A stretch of DNA of 64,000 nucleotides from Mycobacteriales bacterium (GTDB lineage Bacteria; Actinomycetota; Actinomycetes; BP-191). The stretch is from positions 1-64,000 of the forward strand of contig DASTMB010000010.1 of the NCBI GenBank assembly GCA_035714365.1. Direction: 5' to 3'. The notes beneath the pieces were generated by a model. It saw only the letters and a program-made list of their open reading frames with translations. It did not search any database and was not told the DNA's origin. Each line of letters opens with the position of its first letter. Within the stretch, counting starts at the first letter, position 1. The position numbers and the translations under genes were made by a program. Shown here in pieces: positions 53,719-64,000 of this stretch.

Positions 53719-56199
53719 CTACGGGATGCCGATGATCGGCGGCGCCGACGCCGGCGTGCCGCTCGTGCCGGCCGTGACCGGCGTCGGCGGGATGGACGGC
53801 GTCGTGCCGTGGCCGTTGCTCGTGGCGGGCATGACCGGCCGGCCGGTCATGTCGACGATCTGCAACGGCGGCACCTGGGCCGGCGGCTCCTGGAGCAGGC
53901 TCGGGTGGACCAGCCCGGCCGCGTCGGCGAGCGCGAGCAGGCCCTGGAGCGCCTCGCCGTACGCGCCCGGCGCCGCGATCTGCACGAGCGTCGCCGCGCC
54001 CGGGTCGTTGAGCAGCCGCGTGAGGTCGTCGGACTCCTCCGGGTCCTTCGCGACGATGATCGCGTTGCCCTCGAAGCCCATGATCGGCAGCCGCCAGGCG
54101 TTCTTCGGGATCGACCGGAGCTTGTCGCAGTCCTCGCGCAGGCTCGGGTACAGCAGCGCCGACTGGGCGAGCACGCCGAGGTAGTACGACGGGTTCTGGT
54201 TGACGTGCGTCCAGAGCGGGTTCTTCGTCGCGTCGACCAGCACGGGCGCCACGGTGATCCCGAACGTCGCCGTCGCCACCGGGTGGTCGCCGTCGGTGCG
54301 CAGTCCGGCGTCGATCCGCGCCGACGCGGGCATGCCCGGCTCGACGCCGGCCCAGACCGACAGCGACGTGACCTCGACGCCGAAGAGCTGGTCGAACGCC
54401 TCCTGGAAGAACGGGATCTTCACGTCCGGCGTCGAGGACAGCCGCACCTCGAGGTTGCGGACCGCGCTCGCCGGGACCGGCTGCGCGAACCGGATCACGC
54501 CGACCGCGCGGCCGCTGCCGGGCCGCAGCCGCAGCTCGGCCGCCGCGCCGTTGACCTCCACGACGAGCCGGCCGGTCGCGAGGTTGGCGGTGTAGTCGGC
54601 CTCGACGGTGAGGTGCGTGACCGGCCGGCCCTCCGGGCCGACCCGCACCGCGTCGACCAGCGACTGGTACTCCGTGCGCAGCCGTGGGTCGAGCAGCGTC
54701 GGCTCGAAGAACCGGCGGTACTCCGCGATCTCCAACGGAGAGAACACCGGGTTGACGACGACCCCGCCGACGGCGTGCTGGTCGGCGTCGATCTCGAGCA
54801 CAGGGATGCTCACCAGCTCGAGCACGTCCTCGACGCGGGAGCAGACGGCGTAGTTCTCGTAGACCCGCCAGCGCAGCATGTTCGTCACCCGCGACAGGAG
54901 CGGGTTCACGACACCGAGCTTCGACGTCACCGTGCGCGCGAGCGAGCTCAGCGTCCGGGTGGCGTTGTGCACCGCCTCGTTGACGAACGTCTGCGCCGTC
55001 GACAGGGAGTGGTTGACGCTGAGGCTGGTGTCGACGCTGGTCGACGTCGTGGCGCCGGTCCGCATCGACGCGCCGACGCCGGCGCCGCCGGCGCCGAACA
55101 GGCCGGGGATGCCGATCGCGAAGCCGCCGGCGTAGGCGTTGACCTCGCTGCTGGTGGACGCCTGGACCAGCGTGTCGATCTTGTTGTTCTGGTTGAGCTG
55201 GTCGAACAGCGACGACGACGCGAACGACCGCGCCTGGTCGACCAGGCGCGTCACGTCCTCGACGGAGCGTTCGACGGTCCCGATCGTCTCGTCCAGGATC
55301 GCGCCCGGCTCGAGCGCGTCGACGTCGGCGAGCTCGCCGAGCGTGTAGCCGAGGAACACCCACTCCTGGCGCAGCCGGACGAGGTAGCGGCGGGTCTCGC
55401 CGCCGGTCCGCTCGACGCCGTTGCGCACGGTCGACAGCCGCTTGATGAGCGGCGTCCGCCGGGTGCGGAAGTCGTCGGCGTCGCTGAGCTTGCCGAGCAG
55501 CGAGTCGCCCTCGCCGCCGGCCTTCGCGGCGATCGCCTCGCAGAGCTCCGGCGTGAAGTCCGACGGCAGGTTCGTGAGCGGGTCCTCGCCGAGCCCCGGC
55601 GGCGGCCACAGCCCGGCGGCGGCCGCGGTCGCGGTGACGGTGTCGAGGGTGTCCGGCTGGTTCGGCAGCTCCTCGAGCATGAACGTCAGGTCGGCGAACT
55701 GCGGGTCCTCGGCGATGCGGACCGGCTTGGTGATGCCGTTGGCGGTGCCGTCGAGGATGCGGACCGAGCCGCTGCGCGCGACCTTCACCGGGCCGTCGCC
55801 GTTCACCGGCAACGTCGGGAACGTGAGGATCGCGAAGCCGGTGCGCGACGTGAACGCGCGGTCGAGCACGTGCCCGTCGTCGTCGAGGAGCTGGAGCGGG
55901 ATGCCGGCGCGGCTGCGGCCGGCCCGGTCGTGGACCGTGACGAGCACGACCTTGACGAGGCGGCCGTCGTGGCGGTTCGTCGCCTCGGACGACAGCGTCG
56001 CCGGGATGCCCGCGAGCCGCGCCCACTTGTCGTCGAACGCCTTGTCCCAGCCGGCGACGGTCTTCACCTGCGCGTAGGTGAGGCGGTCGCGGCCCGGCTT
56101 GACCGTCGCGGCGTCCGGCACGGGCTTCGTCCCGGGCTTGGTCGTCGCCTTCTCCGTTGCCGCGGGCTTGATGTCCGACGTGCGTGGGCGTGGTGGCAT
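53719..56199 (-). CDS. Large protein of unknown function
   Basis: An 826-residue protein from the ATG 56199 (GGAGGAG upstream); no signal peptide. A Lys/Pro-rich head is followed by a beta-sandwich-like region (LVKVVLVTVHDRAGRSRAGI), an acidic and helical region, and a long helix (GTVERSVEDVTRLVDQARSF). Next is a Gly-rich hydrophobic stretch (GGFAIGIPGLFGAGGAGVGA) and a Ser/Thr-rich helix (SVDTSLSVNHSLSTAQTFVN). A repeat-like region with VCSRVEDVLELVSIPVLEID leads to a C-terminal part ending in Pro/Thr. I do not recognise a family. The order is compatible with a structural or envelope-associated protein. Confidence 0.6.
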   Translation of the reverse strand: MPPRPRTSDIKPAATEKATTKPGTKPVPDAATVKPGRDRLTYAQVKTVAGWDKAFDDKWARLAGIPATLSSEATNRHDGRLVKVVLVTVHDRAGRSRAGIPLQLLDDDGHVLDRAFTSRTGFAILTFPTLPVNGDGPVKVARSGSVRILDGTANGITKPVRIAEDPQFADLTFMLEELPNQPDTLDTVTATAAAAGLWPPPGLGEDPLTNLPSDFTPELCEAIAAKAGGEGDSLLGKLSDADDFRTRRTPLIKRLSTVRNGVERTGGETRRYLVRLRQEWVFLGYTLGELADVDALEPGAILDETIGTVERSVEDVTRLVDQARSFASSSLFDQLNQNNKIDTLVQASTSSEVNAYAGGFAIGIPGLFGAGGAGVGASMRTGATTSTSVDTSLSVNHSLSTAQTFVNEAVHNATRTLSSLARTVTSKLGVVNPLLSRVTNMLRWRVYENYAVCSRVEDVLELVSIPVLEIDADQHAVGGVVVNPVFSPLEIAEYRRFFEPTLLDPRLRTEYQSLVDAVRVGPEGRPVTHLTVEADYTANLATGRLVVEVNGAAAELRLRPGSGRAVGVIRFAQPVPASAVRNLEVRLSSTPDVKIPFFQEAFDQLFGVEVTSLSVWAGVEPGMPASARIDAGLRTDGDHPVATATFGITVAPVLVDATKNPLWTHVNQNPSYYLGVLAQSALLYPSLREDCDKLRSIPKNAWRLPIMGFEGNAIIVAKDPEESDDLTRLLNDPGAATLVQIAAPGAYGEALQGLLALADAAGLVHPSLLQEPPAQVPPLQIVDMTGRPVMPATSNGHGTTPSIPPTPVTAGTSGTPASAPPIIGIP

Positions 56200-56313
56200 G
56201 ACGTCTCCTCCGTGGTAGGGCTTTCGCTGCGACCCAACTCCGTGACCGTTCCGCGGTCAATGTCCGGAACGTGACAAGGCAGGAGCCGCGCGGGCGGCGC
56301 CGAAGCGGACCGC

Positions 56314-57756
56314 ATGCCCCCTCGCCGCGCGCTCGCCGTCCTCGCCCTCGCCGCCGCCACCTCCGGCGCGCTCGCCGTCCCCGCGTCCGCCGCGAAGAAG
56401 CCGTCGGTCGGCTTCGCCAAGCCGGTGCGGGTCGACACCCAGCTCGGCGGCAGCGAGGGGTTCGTCTTCTGGAGCGCGAAGGGGCACCGGCTCGTCTACA
56501 CCGCCCACCTCGGCACGACGCTGCTGCTCCGCGACGGCCTCACCGGCGCGCCGCGGGGCGCGGCCGACTTCGCGTCGACCTACCGCAACCAGGTGCCGTT
56601 GTGGACCTCCGACGACCTCGGTAAGACGTGGCACCGCGTCGACACCGCGGCCGGGTTCTTCGGCTCGCCCGCCGCGTCCAACGGCTTCTCCGACCCGGAC
56701 CTCACCGCCGACGCCGCCGGCACCGTCTACGGCACCGGCATCAACCTCGCCAACGACTCGGTGTTCTCGTCCAAGGACGGCGGGAAGACGTGGCTGACCG
56801 GCACGCCGCAGTGCCACGAGGGCGACCGGCCGTGGCTCGCCGGCGGCGGCGAGGACGAGGTGTTCGTCTCGACCAACTCGACGCGGCTCGGCGCGATCGT
56901 CGTCCGCAGCACCGACGCCGGCGCGACCTGCTCCACGACGTACGCGAAGCGCAGCGGCTCCGGCTGGACCGGCTACGGCAAGATCTTCTACGACCGCCGG
57001 ACGGACACGCTGTACCAGCCCGCGGTCTTCGGCGGCAACGGCCTGGGGCTCGCGACGCTGCGGCACGCGTCGGCCGGCTTCGCCAAGGGCACCCCCGGCG
57101 CGTTCACCGCGACGCAGGCCGTGGAGGGCACGTCGTTCAACACGTTCTGGAAGGCCGTCATGGCCCGCGACGCGGCCGGCACGATCTACCTGGTCTGGTC
57201 GACCGACCGCCGCGGCAGCGGCACCGGCGGCTGCGACGGCGAGCGGACGCCGCTCGCCAACGAGGTGCTCCTGGTGCAGTCCGCCGATGGCGGCAAGCAT
57301 TGGTCCAAGCCGCGGGTCGTGGCGCGCACCGGCACGACGCTGCTCCAGCCGTGGGTGGTCGCCGGCAGCCGCGGCAACGTCGCGGTCGGCTGGTTCCAGT
57401 ACGACCGCGTCGTCGACCCGAACTGCGCGCCGAAGGCCGCGAAGGTCGGCATCCGCACGGCGTTCCTCTACGGCGTCACCGGGCACGCGGCGCGCACGGT
57501 CACCGTCGACCCGGTCGGCAAGCCGGTCCACCTCGGACCGATCTGCGACCACGGCACGACCTGCGTCGCGACGGGCGAGGACCGGCGGCTCGGCGAGTTC
57601 TTCACGCTCGCGCTCGACGGCACCGGCTGCGTGCTGGTCGCGACCGGCGACACGAACGACAAGGACCCGGTGACCGGCGGCGAGCTGCCGACGGCCCGGC
57701 CGCTGTTCGTGCGCCAGGACCGCGGCACCTCCCTCACGGGGAAGGCCTGCCGCTGA
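56314..57756 (+). CDS. Secreted BNR-repeat (sialidase-like) protein
   Basis: A 480-residue secreted protein with a signal peptide ending SASA. Asp-box (BNR) motifs S-x-D-x-G-x-T/H-W occur as TSDDLGKTW, SSKDGGKTW and SADGGKHW, with others degenerate. The pattern fits a six-bladed propeller. Enzymatic sialidase residues are not evident (no clear FRIP), so an exosialidase is only one possibility; a non-catalytic glycan-binding propeller is another. Divergent from the 826-residue gene with a 114-bp gap. Confidence 0.82.
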   Translation: MPPRRALAVLALAAATSGALAVPASAAKKPSVGFAKPVRVDTQLGGSEGFVFWSAKGHRLVYTAHLGTTLLLRDGLTGAPRGAADFASTYRNQVPLWTSDDLGKTWHRVDTAAGFFGSPAASNGFSDPDLTADAAGTVYGTGINLANDSVFSSKDGGKTWLTGTPQCHEGDRPWLAGGGEDEVFVSTNSTRLGAIVVRSTDAGATCSTTYAKRSGSGWTGYGKIFYDRRTDTLYQPAVFGGNGLGLATLRHASAGFAKGTPGAFTATQAVEGTSFNTFWKAVMARDAAGTIYLVWSTDRRGSGTGGCDGERTPLANEVLLVQSADGGKHWSKPRVVARTGTTLLQPWVVAGSRGNVAVGWFQYDRVVDPNCAPKAAKVGIRTAFLYGVTGHAARTVTVDPVGKPVHLGPICDHGTTCVATGEDRRLGEFFTLALDGTGCVLVATGDTNDKDPVTGGELPTARPLFVRQDRGTSLTGKACR

Positions 57757-58816
57757 CCCTCGGCAGAGCGGTCAGCGCCAGGCCGGCGAGGCAGAGGCAG
57801 ACGGCGGCCCAGACGCCGACGAGCGGTTCGAGCAGCACGGCGTACGCGCCGAGCAGCGCCGGCCAGGCCCGTCTCGTCGCGACGCCCGCGGCCACTGTGG
57901 CGAGCGCGTTCGCGGCGAGCCAGTAGTAGCCGTAGAGGATCGGGTCGAGCAGCAGCCGCACCACGACGACCGCCAGCGGCACCGCCCACACCGCCTCCGG
58001 CAGCCGCCGCAGCAGCCGCCAGGCGAGCGCGCCCGCGCCGGCCGCCGCGAGCGCCTGCGCCAGCCGGAGCCACCACGGGAACGTCGGCCCGACCAGCGGC
58101 GCGACCGGCACGCCCGGCTCGACCCGCCACACGTACTCCTGCGTCCGCACCGTGCCCAGCAGCAGGAACGGCAGCAACGGCGCGACCGCCGCGACGGCGG
58201 CCACCGCCACGCTGGCGACCCGTTGCCGCCAGGCGGGCAGCCAGAGCAGCACGGGGACGCCGAGCAGCGCCCACGTCTCGACGTTGGCGCCGAGCGCGAG
58301 CAGCAGCCCGGCGCGCACCGGGCGGCCTTCGCGCGCGTCGAGCGCGGCGTGCACCCAGAGCAGCGGGAGCAGCACCTGCGCCGGGTGCCCGTCGAGGTAC
58401 GCGCCGCTCGGGACCTGCAACGCGAGCAGCACCACGCCGGCGATCAGCTCGGCTCGCGCGTCCGGGCCGAGGCCGAGCGCCCGCCGCGCGCGGCGGACCG
58501 TCAGCACCAGGCCGGCGACCGTGAGCGGCTGGACGACGAGCGAGACCGCGAGCTGCGAGCGCAGCGCGCCGTAGACGGCGAGGAACACCGGCCCGGCCTG
58601 CAACGACGGGTCCGCGAACGTCGTGCGCCACGCCCCGGAGAGCAGGTGCCGCCCGGCGCGCTGGAACACCAGCACGTCCAGCGGCACCGCGTGCGCGTCG
58701 TTCCACACCGACAGCGCGACGAGCAGCGCGAACAGCGGCCACCGGTACCGCGCCGCGACCGCGACGGCGCGCGAGTCGCGGACGCGCGCGCCGGCGGCGG
58801 ACGCCGCGTCCGTCAC
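57734..58816 (-). CDS. Polytopic membrane protein, possible glycosyltransferase
   Basis: A 360-residue protein with about ten hydrophobic segments. [19 protein letters not shown] near the N terminus, with an Asp in the first external loop, recalls the GT-C/GT87 mannosyltransferase pattern, and [16 protein letters not shown] carries further polar residues between spans. GTG 58816 overlaps the fumC stop (GTGA). Assignment to GT-C is tentative. It overlaps the convergent BNR gene by 23 bases. Confidence 0.6.
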   Translation of the reverse strand: MTDAASAAGARVRDSRAVAVAARYRWPLFALLVALSVWNDAHAVPLDVLVFQRAGRHLLSGAWRTTFADPSLQAGPVFLAVYGALRSQLAVSLVVQPLTVAGLVLTVRRARRALGLGPDARAELIAGVVLLALQVPSGAYLDGHPAQVLLPLLWVHAALDAREGRPVRAGLLLALGANVETWALLGVPVLLWLPAWRQRVASVAVAAVAAVAPLLPFLLLGTVRTQEYVWRVEPGVPVAPLVGPTFPWWLRLAQALAAAGAGALAWRLLRRLPEAVWAVPLAVVVVRLLLDPILYGYYWLAANALATVAAGVATRRAWPALLGAYAVLLEPLVGVWAAVCLCLAGLALTALPRVSGRPSP

Positions 58817-60210
58817 CCGGGGCGGCGGGTCATCGCGAGCACGTCCAGCGCCGCGTCGAGCTGCTCCTCGGTGAGCCGCCCGTCGCGGACGTGACCGCGC
58901 TCGACCACGACCTGGCGGATCGTCTTGTTCTCGGCGAGCGCCTGCTTCGCGACCTTCGCCGCCTCCTCGTAGCCGAGGTAGCGGTTCAGCGGCGTCACGA
59001 TCGACGGCGACGCCTCCGCGTAGAACCGGCACCGCTCCTCGTCGGCCTCGATGCCGTCGACCGTCTTGTCGGCGAGCAGGCGGGAGATGTTCGCGAGCAG
59101 CCGCACCGACTCCAGCACGTTGCGCGCGATCACCGGCAGGTTGACGTTGAGCTCGAAGTTGCCGGCCGCGCCGCCGAACGCCACCGCCGCATCGTTGCCG
59201 ATCACCTGCGCGACGACCTGGTGCACCGCCTCCGGGATCACCGGGTTGACCTTGCCGGGCATGATCGAGGACCCGGGCTGGAGGTCCGGCAGGTGGATCT
59301 CGCCGAGCCCGGCGCGCGGGCCGCTGGACATCCAGCGGAGGTCGTTGCAGATCTTGTTGAGGCTGACGGCGATCACCCGCAGGACGCCGCTGCACTCGAC
59401 CAGCGCGTCGCGCGACGCCTGCGCCTCGAAGTGGTCGCGCGCCTCGGTGAGCGGCAGGTCCAGCTCGGTCCGCAACGTCTCGATGACCCGCGCCGCGAAC
59501 CCGGCCGGCGTGTTGATGCCGGTGCCGACGGCGGTGCCGCCGAGCGGCAGCTCGCCGACGCGGGGGAGCGCCGCGTCGATCCGCTCGATGCCGATGCGGA
59601 TCGCGGCGGCGTAGCCGCCGAACTCCTGGCCGAGCGTCACCGGCGTCGCGTCCATCAGGTGCGTGCGGCCGCTCTTGACGACGTTCGCGAACTCCCCGGC
59701 CTTGCGTTCCAGCGCCGCCGCGAGATGGTCGAGCGCGGGCCGCAGGTCGCGCACCAGCGCCTTCGTCGTCGCGACGTGGATCGCGCTGGGGAAGACGTCG
59801 TTGCTCGACTGGCTCGCGTTGACGTGGTCGTTCGGATGGACGTCGCGGCCCAGGCGGCGCGTGGCGAGCGTTGCGACGACCTCGTTGGCGTTCATGTTGC
59901 TCGACGTGCCGGAGCCGGTCTGGAACACGTCGATGGGGAACTGCTCGTAGTGCCGCCCCTCGGCGACCTCGCCGGCCGCCGCCGCGACCGCGTCGGCGAC
60001 GTCGCGGTCGAGCACGCCGAGGTCGGCGTTGGCGAGCGCGGCCGCCCACTTGATCGCGCCGAGCGCGCGGACCAGCGCCGGGTCGACGCGCAGCCCGGAC
60101 ACCGGGAAGTTCTCCACCGCGCGCTGCGTCTGCGCCCGCCACAGCGCGTCGGCGGGGACGCGCACCTCACCCATCGAGTCGTGCTCGACGCGGAACGCCT
60201 CGTCGCTCAT
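58813..60210 (-). CDS. fumC: Fumarate hydratase class II
   Basis: A 465-residue oxygen-stable fumarase interconverting fumarate and malate. Signature [17 protein letters not shown] and [18 protein letters not shown] are complete, with [14 protein letters not shown] early. ATG 60210 starts it ([11 protein letters not shown]). A class I fumarase lies immediately upstream, which makes two structurally unrelated enzymes of one reaction in the same locus. Confidence 0.97.
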   Translation of the reverse strand: MSDEAFRVEHDSMGEVRVPADALWRAQTQRAVENFPVSGLRVDPALVRALGAIKWAAALANADLGVLDRDVADAVAAAAGEVAEGRHYEQFPIDVFQTGSGTSSNMNANEVVATLATRRLGRDVHPNDHVNASQSSNDVFPSAIHVATTKALVRDLRPALDHLAAALERKAGEFANVVKSGRTHLMDATPVTLGQEFGGYAAAIRIGIERIDAALPRVGELPLGGTAVGTGINTPAGFAARVIETLRTELDLPLTEARDHFEAQASRDALVECSGVLRVIAVSLNKICNDLRWMSSGPRAGLGEIHLPDLQPGSSIMPGKVNPVIPEAVHQVVAQVIGNDAAVAFGGAAGNFELNVNLPVIARNVLESVRLLANISRLLADKTVDGIEADEERCRFYAEASPSIVTPLNRYLGYEEAAKVAKQALAENKTIRQVVVERGHVRDGRLTEEQLDAALDVLAMTRRPG

Positions 60211-60237
60211 GCCGCCGATTCTGCCCGTGCGGCGCAT

Positions 60238-60280
60238 CGGGAAGCGTTCTGCGCCTTCATCGTGCGTGGTCCGCTTCCCG
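60238..60280 (-). terminator. Hairpin between the two fumarase genes
   Basis: CGGGAAGCG (60238-60246) and CGCTTCCCG (60272-60280) make a 9-bp stem with a 25-base loop in the 82-bp gap between the class I fumarase stop and the fumC start. It may end the upstream message. Confidence 0.45.
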
Positions 60281-60292
60281 GAAGCGTCTCGG

Positions 60293-61939
<1,647 letters not shown>

Positions 61940-61977
61940 GCGTCAAGGGTAGCCGGGCGCCTGCGCGCGCTCTCCGT

Positions 61978-62051
61978 GCCGGTCCGGGCTGCCCGGCCGG
62001 CTAGTCCCGCCTTCGGCTCCTTTAGTCGCCGGCCGGACAGCCCGGACCGGC
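61978..62051. terminator. 24-bp stem-loop with ACTAAAGG motif
   Basis: The arms (61978-62001 and 62028-62051) pair over 23 of 24 positions; each begins or ends GCCGGTCCGGGC / GCCCGGACCGGC. Between them, on the minus strand, lies GACTAAAGGAGC, a small GCC-GAA-GGC hairpin, then CTAG. It lies between the glpX stop and the class I fumarase start, so it is probably a terminator. Its internal layout repeats that of 30517-30592. Confidence 0.78.
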
Positions 62052-62097
62052 TCCACGAGCGTGCTCGCCCCCGGCGGCAGGGCAGAGGAGTGGGAGG

Positions 62098-63096
62098 TCA
62101 GTGGCGGTGCTCGAAGTCGATGCCGGAGTAGGTCATCAGCTTCTTGAGCTTGTGCTGGGACTCGACGTAACGGATGGTGCCGCTGCGGGAGCGCATGACG
62201 AGCGAGTGGGTCGTGGCGCCGCCGCCGCGGTAGCGGACGCCCTGGAGCAGCTCGCCGTCGGTGACACCGGTCGCGACGAAGAACGCGTTGTCGCCGCCGA
62301 CCAGATCCTCGGTCGTGAGCACCCGGTCGAGGTCGTGGCCCTGGGCGATCGCGCGGGCGCGTTCCTCGTCGTCGCGCGGCCACAGGCGGCCCTGGAGGAC
62401 GCCGCCGAGGCACTTGATCGCGCAGGCGGCGGTGATGCCCTCGGGGGTGCCGCCGATGCCCATCATCAGGTCGACGCCGGTGCCGTCCTTGACGGCCATG
62501 ATCGCGCCGGCGATGTCGCCGTCGGTGATGAACTTGATCCGCGCGCCCGCCTCGCGCACCTGGCGGACGAGGTCCTCGTGGCGCGGCCGGTCGAGGATGC
62601 AGACGGTGACGTCCTCGGGGTCGCTGCCCTTCGCCTTCGCGACAGCCTGCACGTTGTACTCGACGGGCGCGGTGACGTCGACGACGTCAGCGGCCTCCGG
62701 GCCGGTCGCGAGCTTCTCCATGTAGACGCAGGCGCCGGGGTCGAACATCGTGCCGCGCTCGGAGACCGCGATGACGGCCAGCGCGTTGTTCATGCCCTTG
62801 GCGGTGAGCGTCGTGCCGTCGATCGGGTCGACCGCCACGTCGCAGGCGGGGCCGGTGCCGTCGCCGACCTCCTCGCCGTTGAAGAGCATCGGCGCCTCGT
62901 CCTTCTCGCCCTCGCCGATGACGACGACACCCCGCATCGAGACGCTGTTGATCATCTTGCGCATCGCGTCGACGGCGGCGCCGTCGGCGCCGTTCTTGTC
63001 GCCGCGCCCGACCCAGCGGCCGGCCGCCATGGCGGCGGCCTCGGTGACGCGGACGAGCTCGAGCGCGAGGTTGCGGTCAGGGGCTTCGGTCGGCAT
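62098..63096 (-). CDS. glpX: Fructose-1,6-bisphosphatase class II
   Basis: A 332-residue GlpX. Metal- and phosphate-binding motifs [28 protein letters not shown] and [11 protein letters not shown] are in order, with [16 protein letters not shown] further on. It hydrolyses fructose 1,6-bisphosphate, the committed gluconeogenic step; it is the usual FBPase in mycobacteria, where it also sits next to fum. ATG 63096 is clear. It is preceded on its strand by a hairpin-terminated small membrane gene. Confidence 0.96.
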   Translation of the reverse strand: MPTEAPDRNLALELVRVTEAAAMAAGRWVGRGDKNGADGAAVDAMRKMINSVSMRGVVVIGEGEKDEAPMLFNGEEVGDGTGPACDVAVDPIDGTTLTAKGMNNALAVIAVSERGTMFDPGACVYMEKLATGPEAADVVDVTAPVEYNVQAVAKAKGSDPEDVTVCILDRPRHEDLVRQVREAGARIKFITDGDIAGAIMAVKDGTGVDLMMGIGGTPEGITAACAIKCLGGVLQGRLWPRDDEERARAIAQGHDLDRVLTTEDLVGGDNAFFVATGVTDGELLQGVRYRGGGATTHSLVMRSRSGTIRYVESQHKLKKLMTYSGIDFEHRH

Positions 63097-63114
63097 GGCG
63101 TGATCCTAATGAGT

Positions 63115-63146
63115 CGGAGCCGGTCCCCCGCGAGGGACCGGCTCCG
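63115..63146 (-). terminator. 13-bp hairpin after the small membrane protein gene
   Basis: CGGAGCCGGTCCC (63115-63127) pairs perfectly with GGGACCGGCTCCG (63134-63146), loop CCGCGA. It follows the 51-residue gene on the minus strand and precedes glpX. Confidence 0.7.
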
Positions 63147-63161
63147 TTGAGTGCGGGGTGG

Positions 63162-63317
63162 CTACAAGCCGCCGCGGCGGCGCCCGCCGGCGAAGACGTT
63201 GAACAGCAGCACGATCACCGCCACCACGAGCAGGATGTGGATGAGGCCGCCGCCGACGGTGCTGATCATGCCGAGGAGCCAGAGGAGCAGCAGGACCGCG
63301 ATGATCGCCCAGAGCAT
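63162..63317 (-). CDS. Small two-TM protein, lmo0937/DUF5670 type
   Basis: A 51-residue protein from the ATG 63317 (MLWAIIAVLLLLWLLGM) with two hydrophobic helices, a short loop holding GGLIH, and a basic tail GGRRRGGL. The MLWxIxxxLxxLWLLG ... GGxIHILLVxAxxxLL pattern is that of the lmo0937/DUF5670 family of stress-linked small membrane proteins. Role not known. Confidence 0.75.
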   Translation of the reverse strand: MLWAIIAVLLLLWLLGMISTVGGGLIHILLVVAVIVLLFNVFAGGRRRGGL

Positions 63318-63420
63318 GGTGTGCCTCCGTTGCCGGGCCCCGGCCGCCGGGGCGTCTCTTGCGCAGAGGGATTCCCCGTAGGCTGGCTTCCCAACCGGGC
63401 CAGAGGGAGGAACGCCGCCG

Positions 63421-64000
63421 ATGTTCGACGCCGCCCGGACCGACGCCGCGGGACGGCTCGGGCTCGACCCGGACGCGGTGCCCGGCGGCATCTACCACCT
63501 GCTCAACGGCATCGTCGTGCCGCGGCCGATCGCCTGGGTGTCCACGCGGTCCGCGGCGGGCGTCGACAACCTCGCGCCGCACTCGTACTTCACGATCTCG
63601 TCGGTCATCCCGCCGGTGGTGCAGTTCACGTCGGTGGGGTTCAAGGACTCGCTGCGCAACGCGCGGGAGACGGGGTCGTTCGTCGTCTCCGTCTGCACGC
63701 GCGCGCTGGCCGACCAGGTCAACGTGACGGCGGTGCCGTTCCCGCCGGAGGAGAGCGAGTTCGACGCGGCGGGGCTGACCCGCGAGCCGGCCGAACGCGT
63801 CCAGGCGTGCCGGGTGGCGGAGTCGCCGGTGTCGATCGAGTGCGAGCTGGCGGCCGTGCAGGAGTTCGGGGCGGCGACGGTGGTGTTCGGCCGCGTCGTG
63901 TGGGTGGCGGTGAAGCCGGAGGTGCTGCGCGGGGACCGGGTCGCGATCGACCTGCTCGACCCGGTCGCGCGGCTCTCGGGCGCCGACTACTCGACCATCG
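63421..64000 (+). CDS. Flavin reductase family protein, 3' end missing
   Basis: An open reading frame from ATG 63421 (AGGGAGG upstream at 63404-63410) that runs past the end of the window; 193 complete codons are visible. The split-barrel flavin-binding pattern VPRPIAWVSTRSAAGVDNLA, SYFTISSVIPPVVQF and DSLRNARETGSFVVSV is the FMN-binding core of the flavin reductase/DIM6 family. TAGGCT at 63379-63384 is a possible -10. Substrate unknown. Confidence 0.85.
   Translation, partial: MFDAARTDAAGRLGLDPDAVPGGIYHLLNGIVVPRPIAWVSTRSAAGVDNLAPHSYFTISSVIPPVVQFTSVGFKDSLRNARETGSFVVSVCTRALADQVNVTAVPFPPEESEFDAAGLTREPAERVQACRVAESPVSIECELAAVQEFGAATVVFGRVVWVAVKPEVLRGDRVAIDLLDPVARLSGADYSTI

Noticed and set aside
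56247-56271. CGTTCCG/CGGAACG inverted repeat between the 826-residue gene and the BNR gene
   Set aside because: Seven-base arms with an 11-base spacer are easily met by chance in this composition; no regulator nearby.

Overview
This is a very GC-rich (about 70% or more), gene-dense segment of an actinobacterial chromosome. Supporting evidence includes a mycothiol S-conjugate amidase, a short-chain Z-isoprenyl diphosphate synthase, a deazaflavin (F420)-type nitroreductase, GTP-dependent PEP carboxykinase, class II (GlpX) fructose bisphosphatase, a DUF4307 protein, many GTG starts and many 4-bp ATGA/GTGA overlaps. From memory, the gene order cbs-metB ... greA-DUF4307-mca-YyaL-uppS-phoH2-fum-glpX is also the order of the Mycobacterium tuberculosis Rv1077-Rv1100 region, here separated by blocks of other genes. 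The genus cannot be named from the sequence. I saw no rRNA, tRNA, CRISPR array, phage or insertion sequence.

Layout. 1-3.3 kb: transsulfuration genes (cbs with a corrupted 5' end, metB) and a lipoprotein. 3.3-5.6 kb: a MarR regulator with a drug-type ABC exporter. 5.7-8.95 kb: small secreted and membrane proteins and an MFS transporter. 9-14.2 kb: a complete branched-chain amino acid/amide-type (Liv) ABC importer. 14.2-19.8 kb: a two-TM protein, an unknown secreted protein, and an AAA+ ATPase/VWA pair with two small membrane proteins. 19.8-24.1 kb: FIST sensor, ROK sugar kinase, hydrolase and threonine deaminase. 24.0-26.9 kb: a zinc uptake operon (znuA-znuC-znuB-zur) behind a clear Zur box. 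27-34.2 kb: VCBS-repeat protein, HPPD, GreA, DUF4307, Mca and low-complexity surface proteins. 34.2-35.7 kb: an MNT-HEPN-ArfB operon. 35.8-46.5 kb: secreted protein, YyaL, alcohol dehydrogenase, a lanthipeptide-like precursor peptide, PEP carboxykinase, UppS, DUF885 and a nitroreductase. 46.5-50.2 kb: secreted peptide, M14 peptidase, lipoprotein and surface protein. 50.3-53.7 kb: PIN-PhoH ATPase with a structured leader, and a second ABC-2 exporter. 53.7-58.8 kb: an unrecognised 826-residue protein, a secreted BNR-repeat protein and a polytopic membrane protein. 58.8-64 kb: two unrelated fumarases, GlpX, a small membrane protein and a truncated flavin reductase.

How the genes work together. 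Metabolism is represented by the cysteine/methionine link (Cbs, MetB), tyrosine breakdown (HPPD), and the fumarate/malate and gluconeogenic steps (two fumarases, PckG, GlpX). Zinc homeostasis is self-contained. The most unusual items are an orphan lanthipeptide-like precursor, several tiny Cys-containing secreted peptides, an HEPN-MNT module fused by overlapping genes to a ribosome-rescue factor, a pair of large stem-loops sharing an internal sequence motif, two ABC ATPases carrying histone-H1-like tails at opposite ends, and the large unknown protein. The first 132 bases look like a misjoined copy of downstream cbs sequence.
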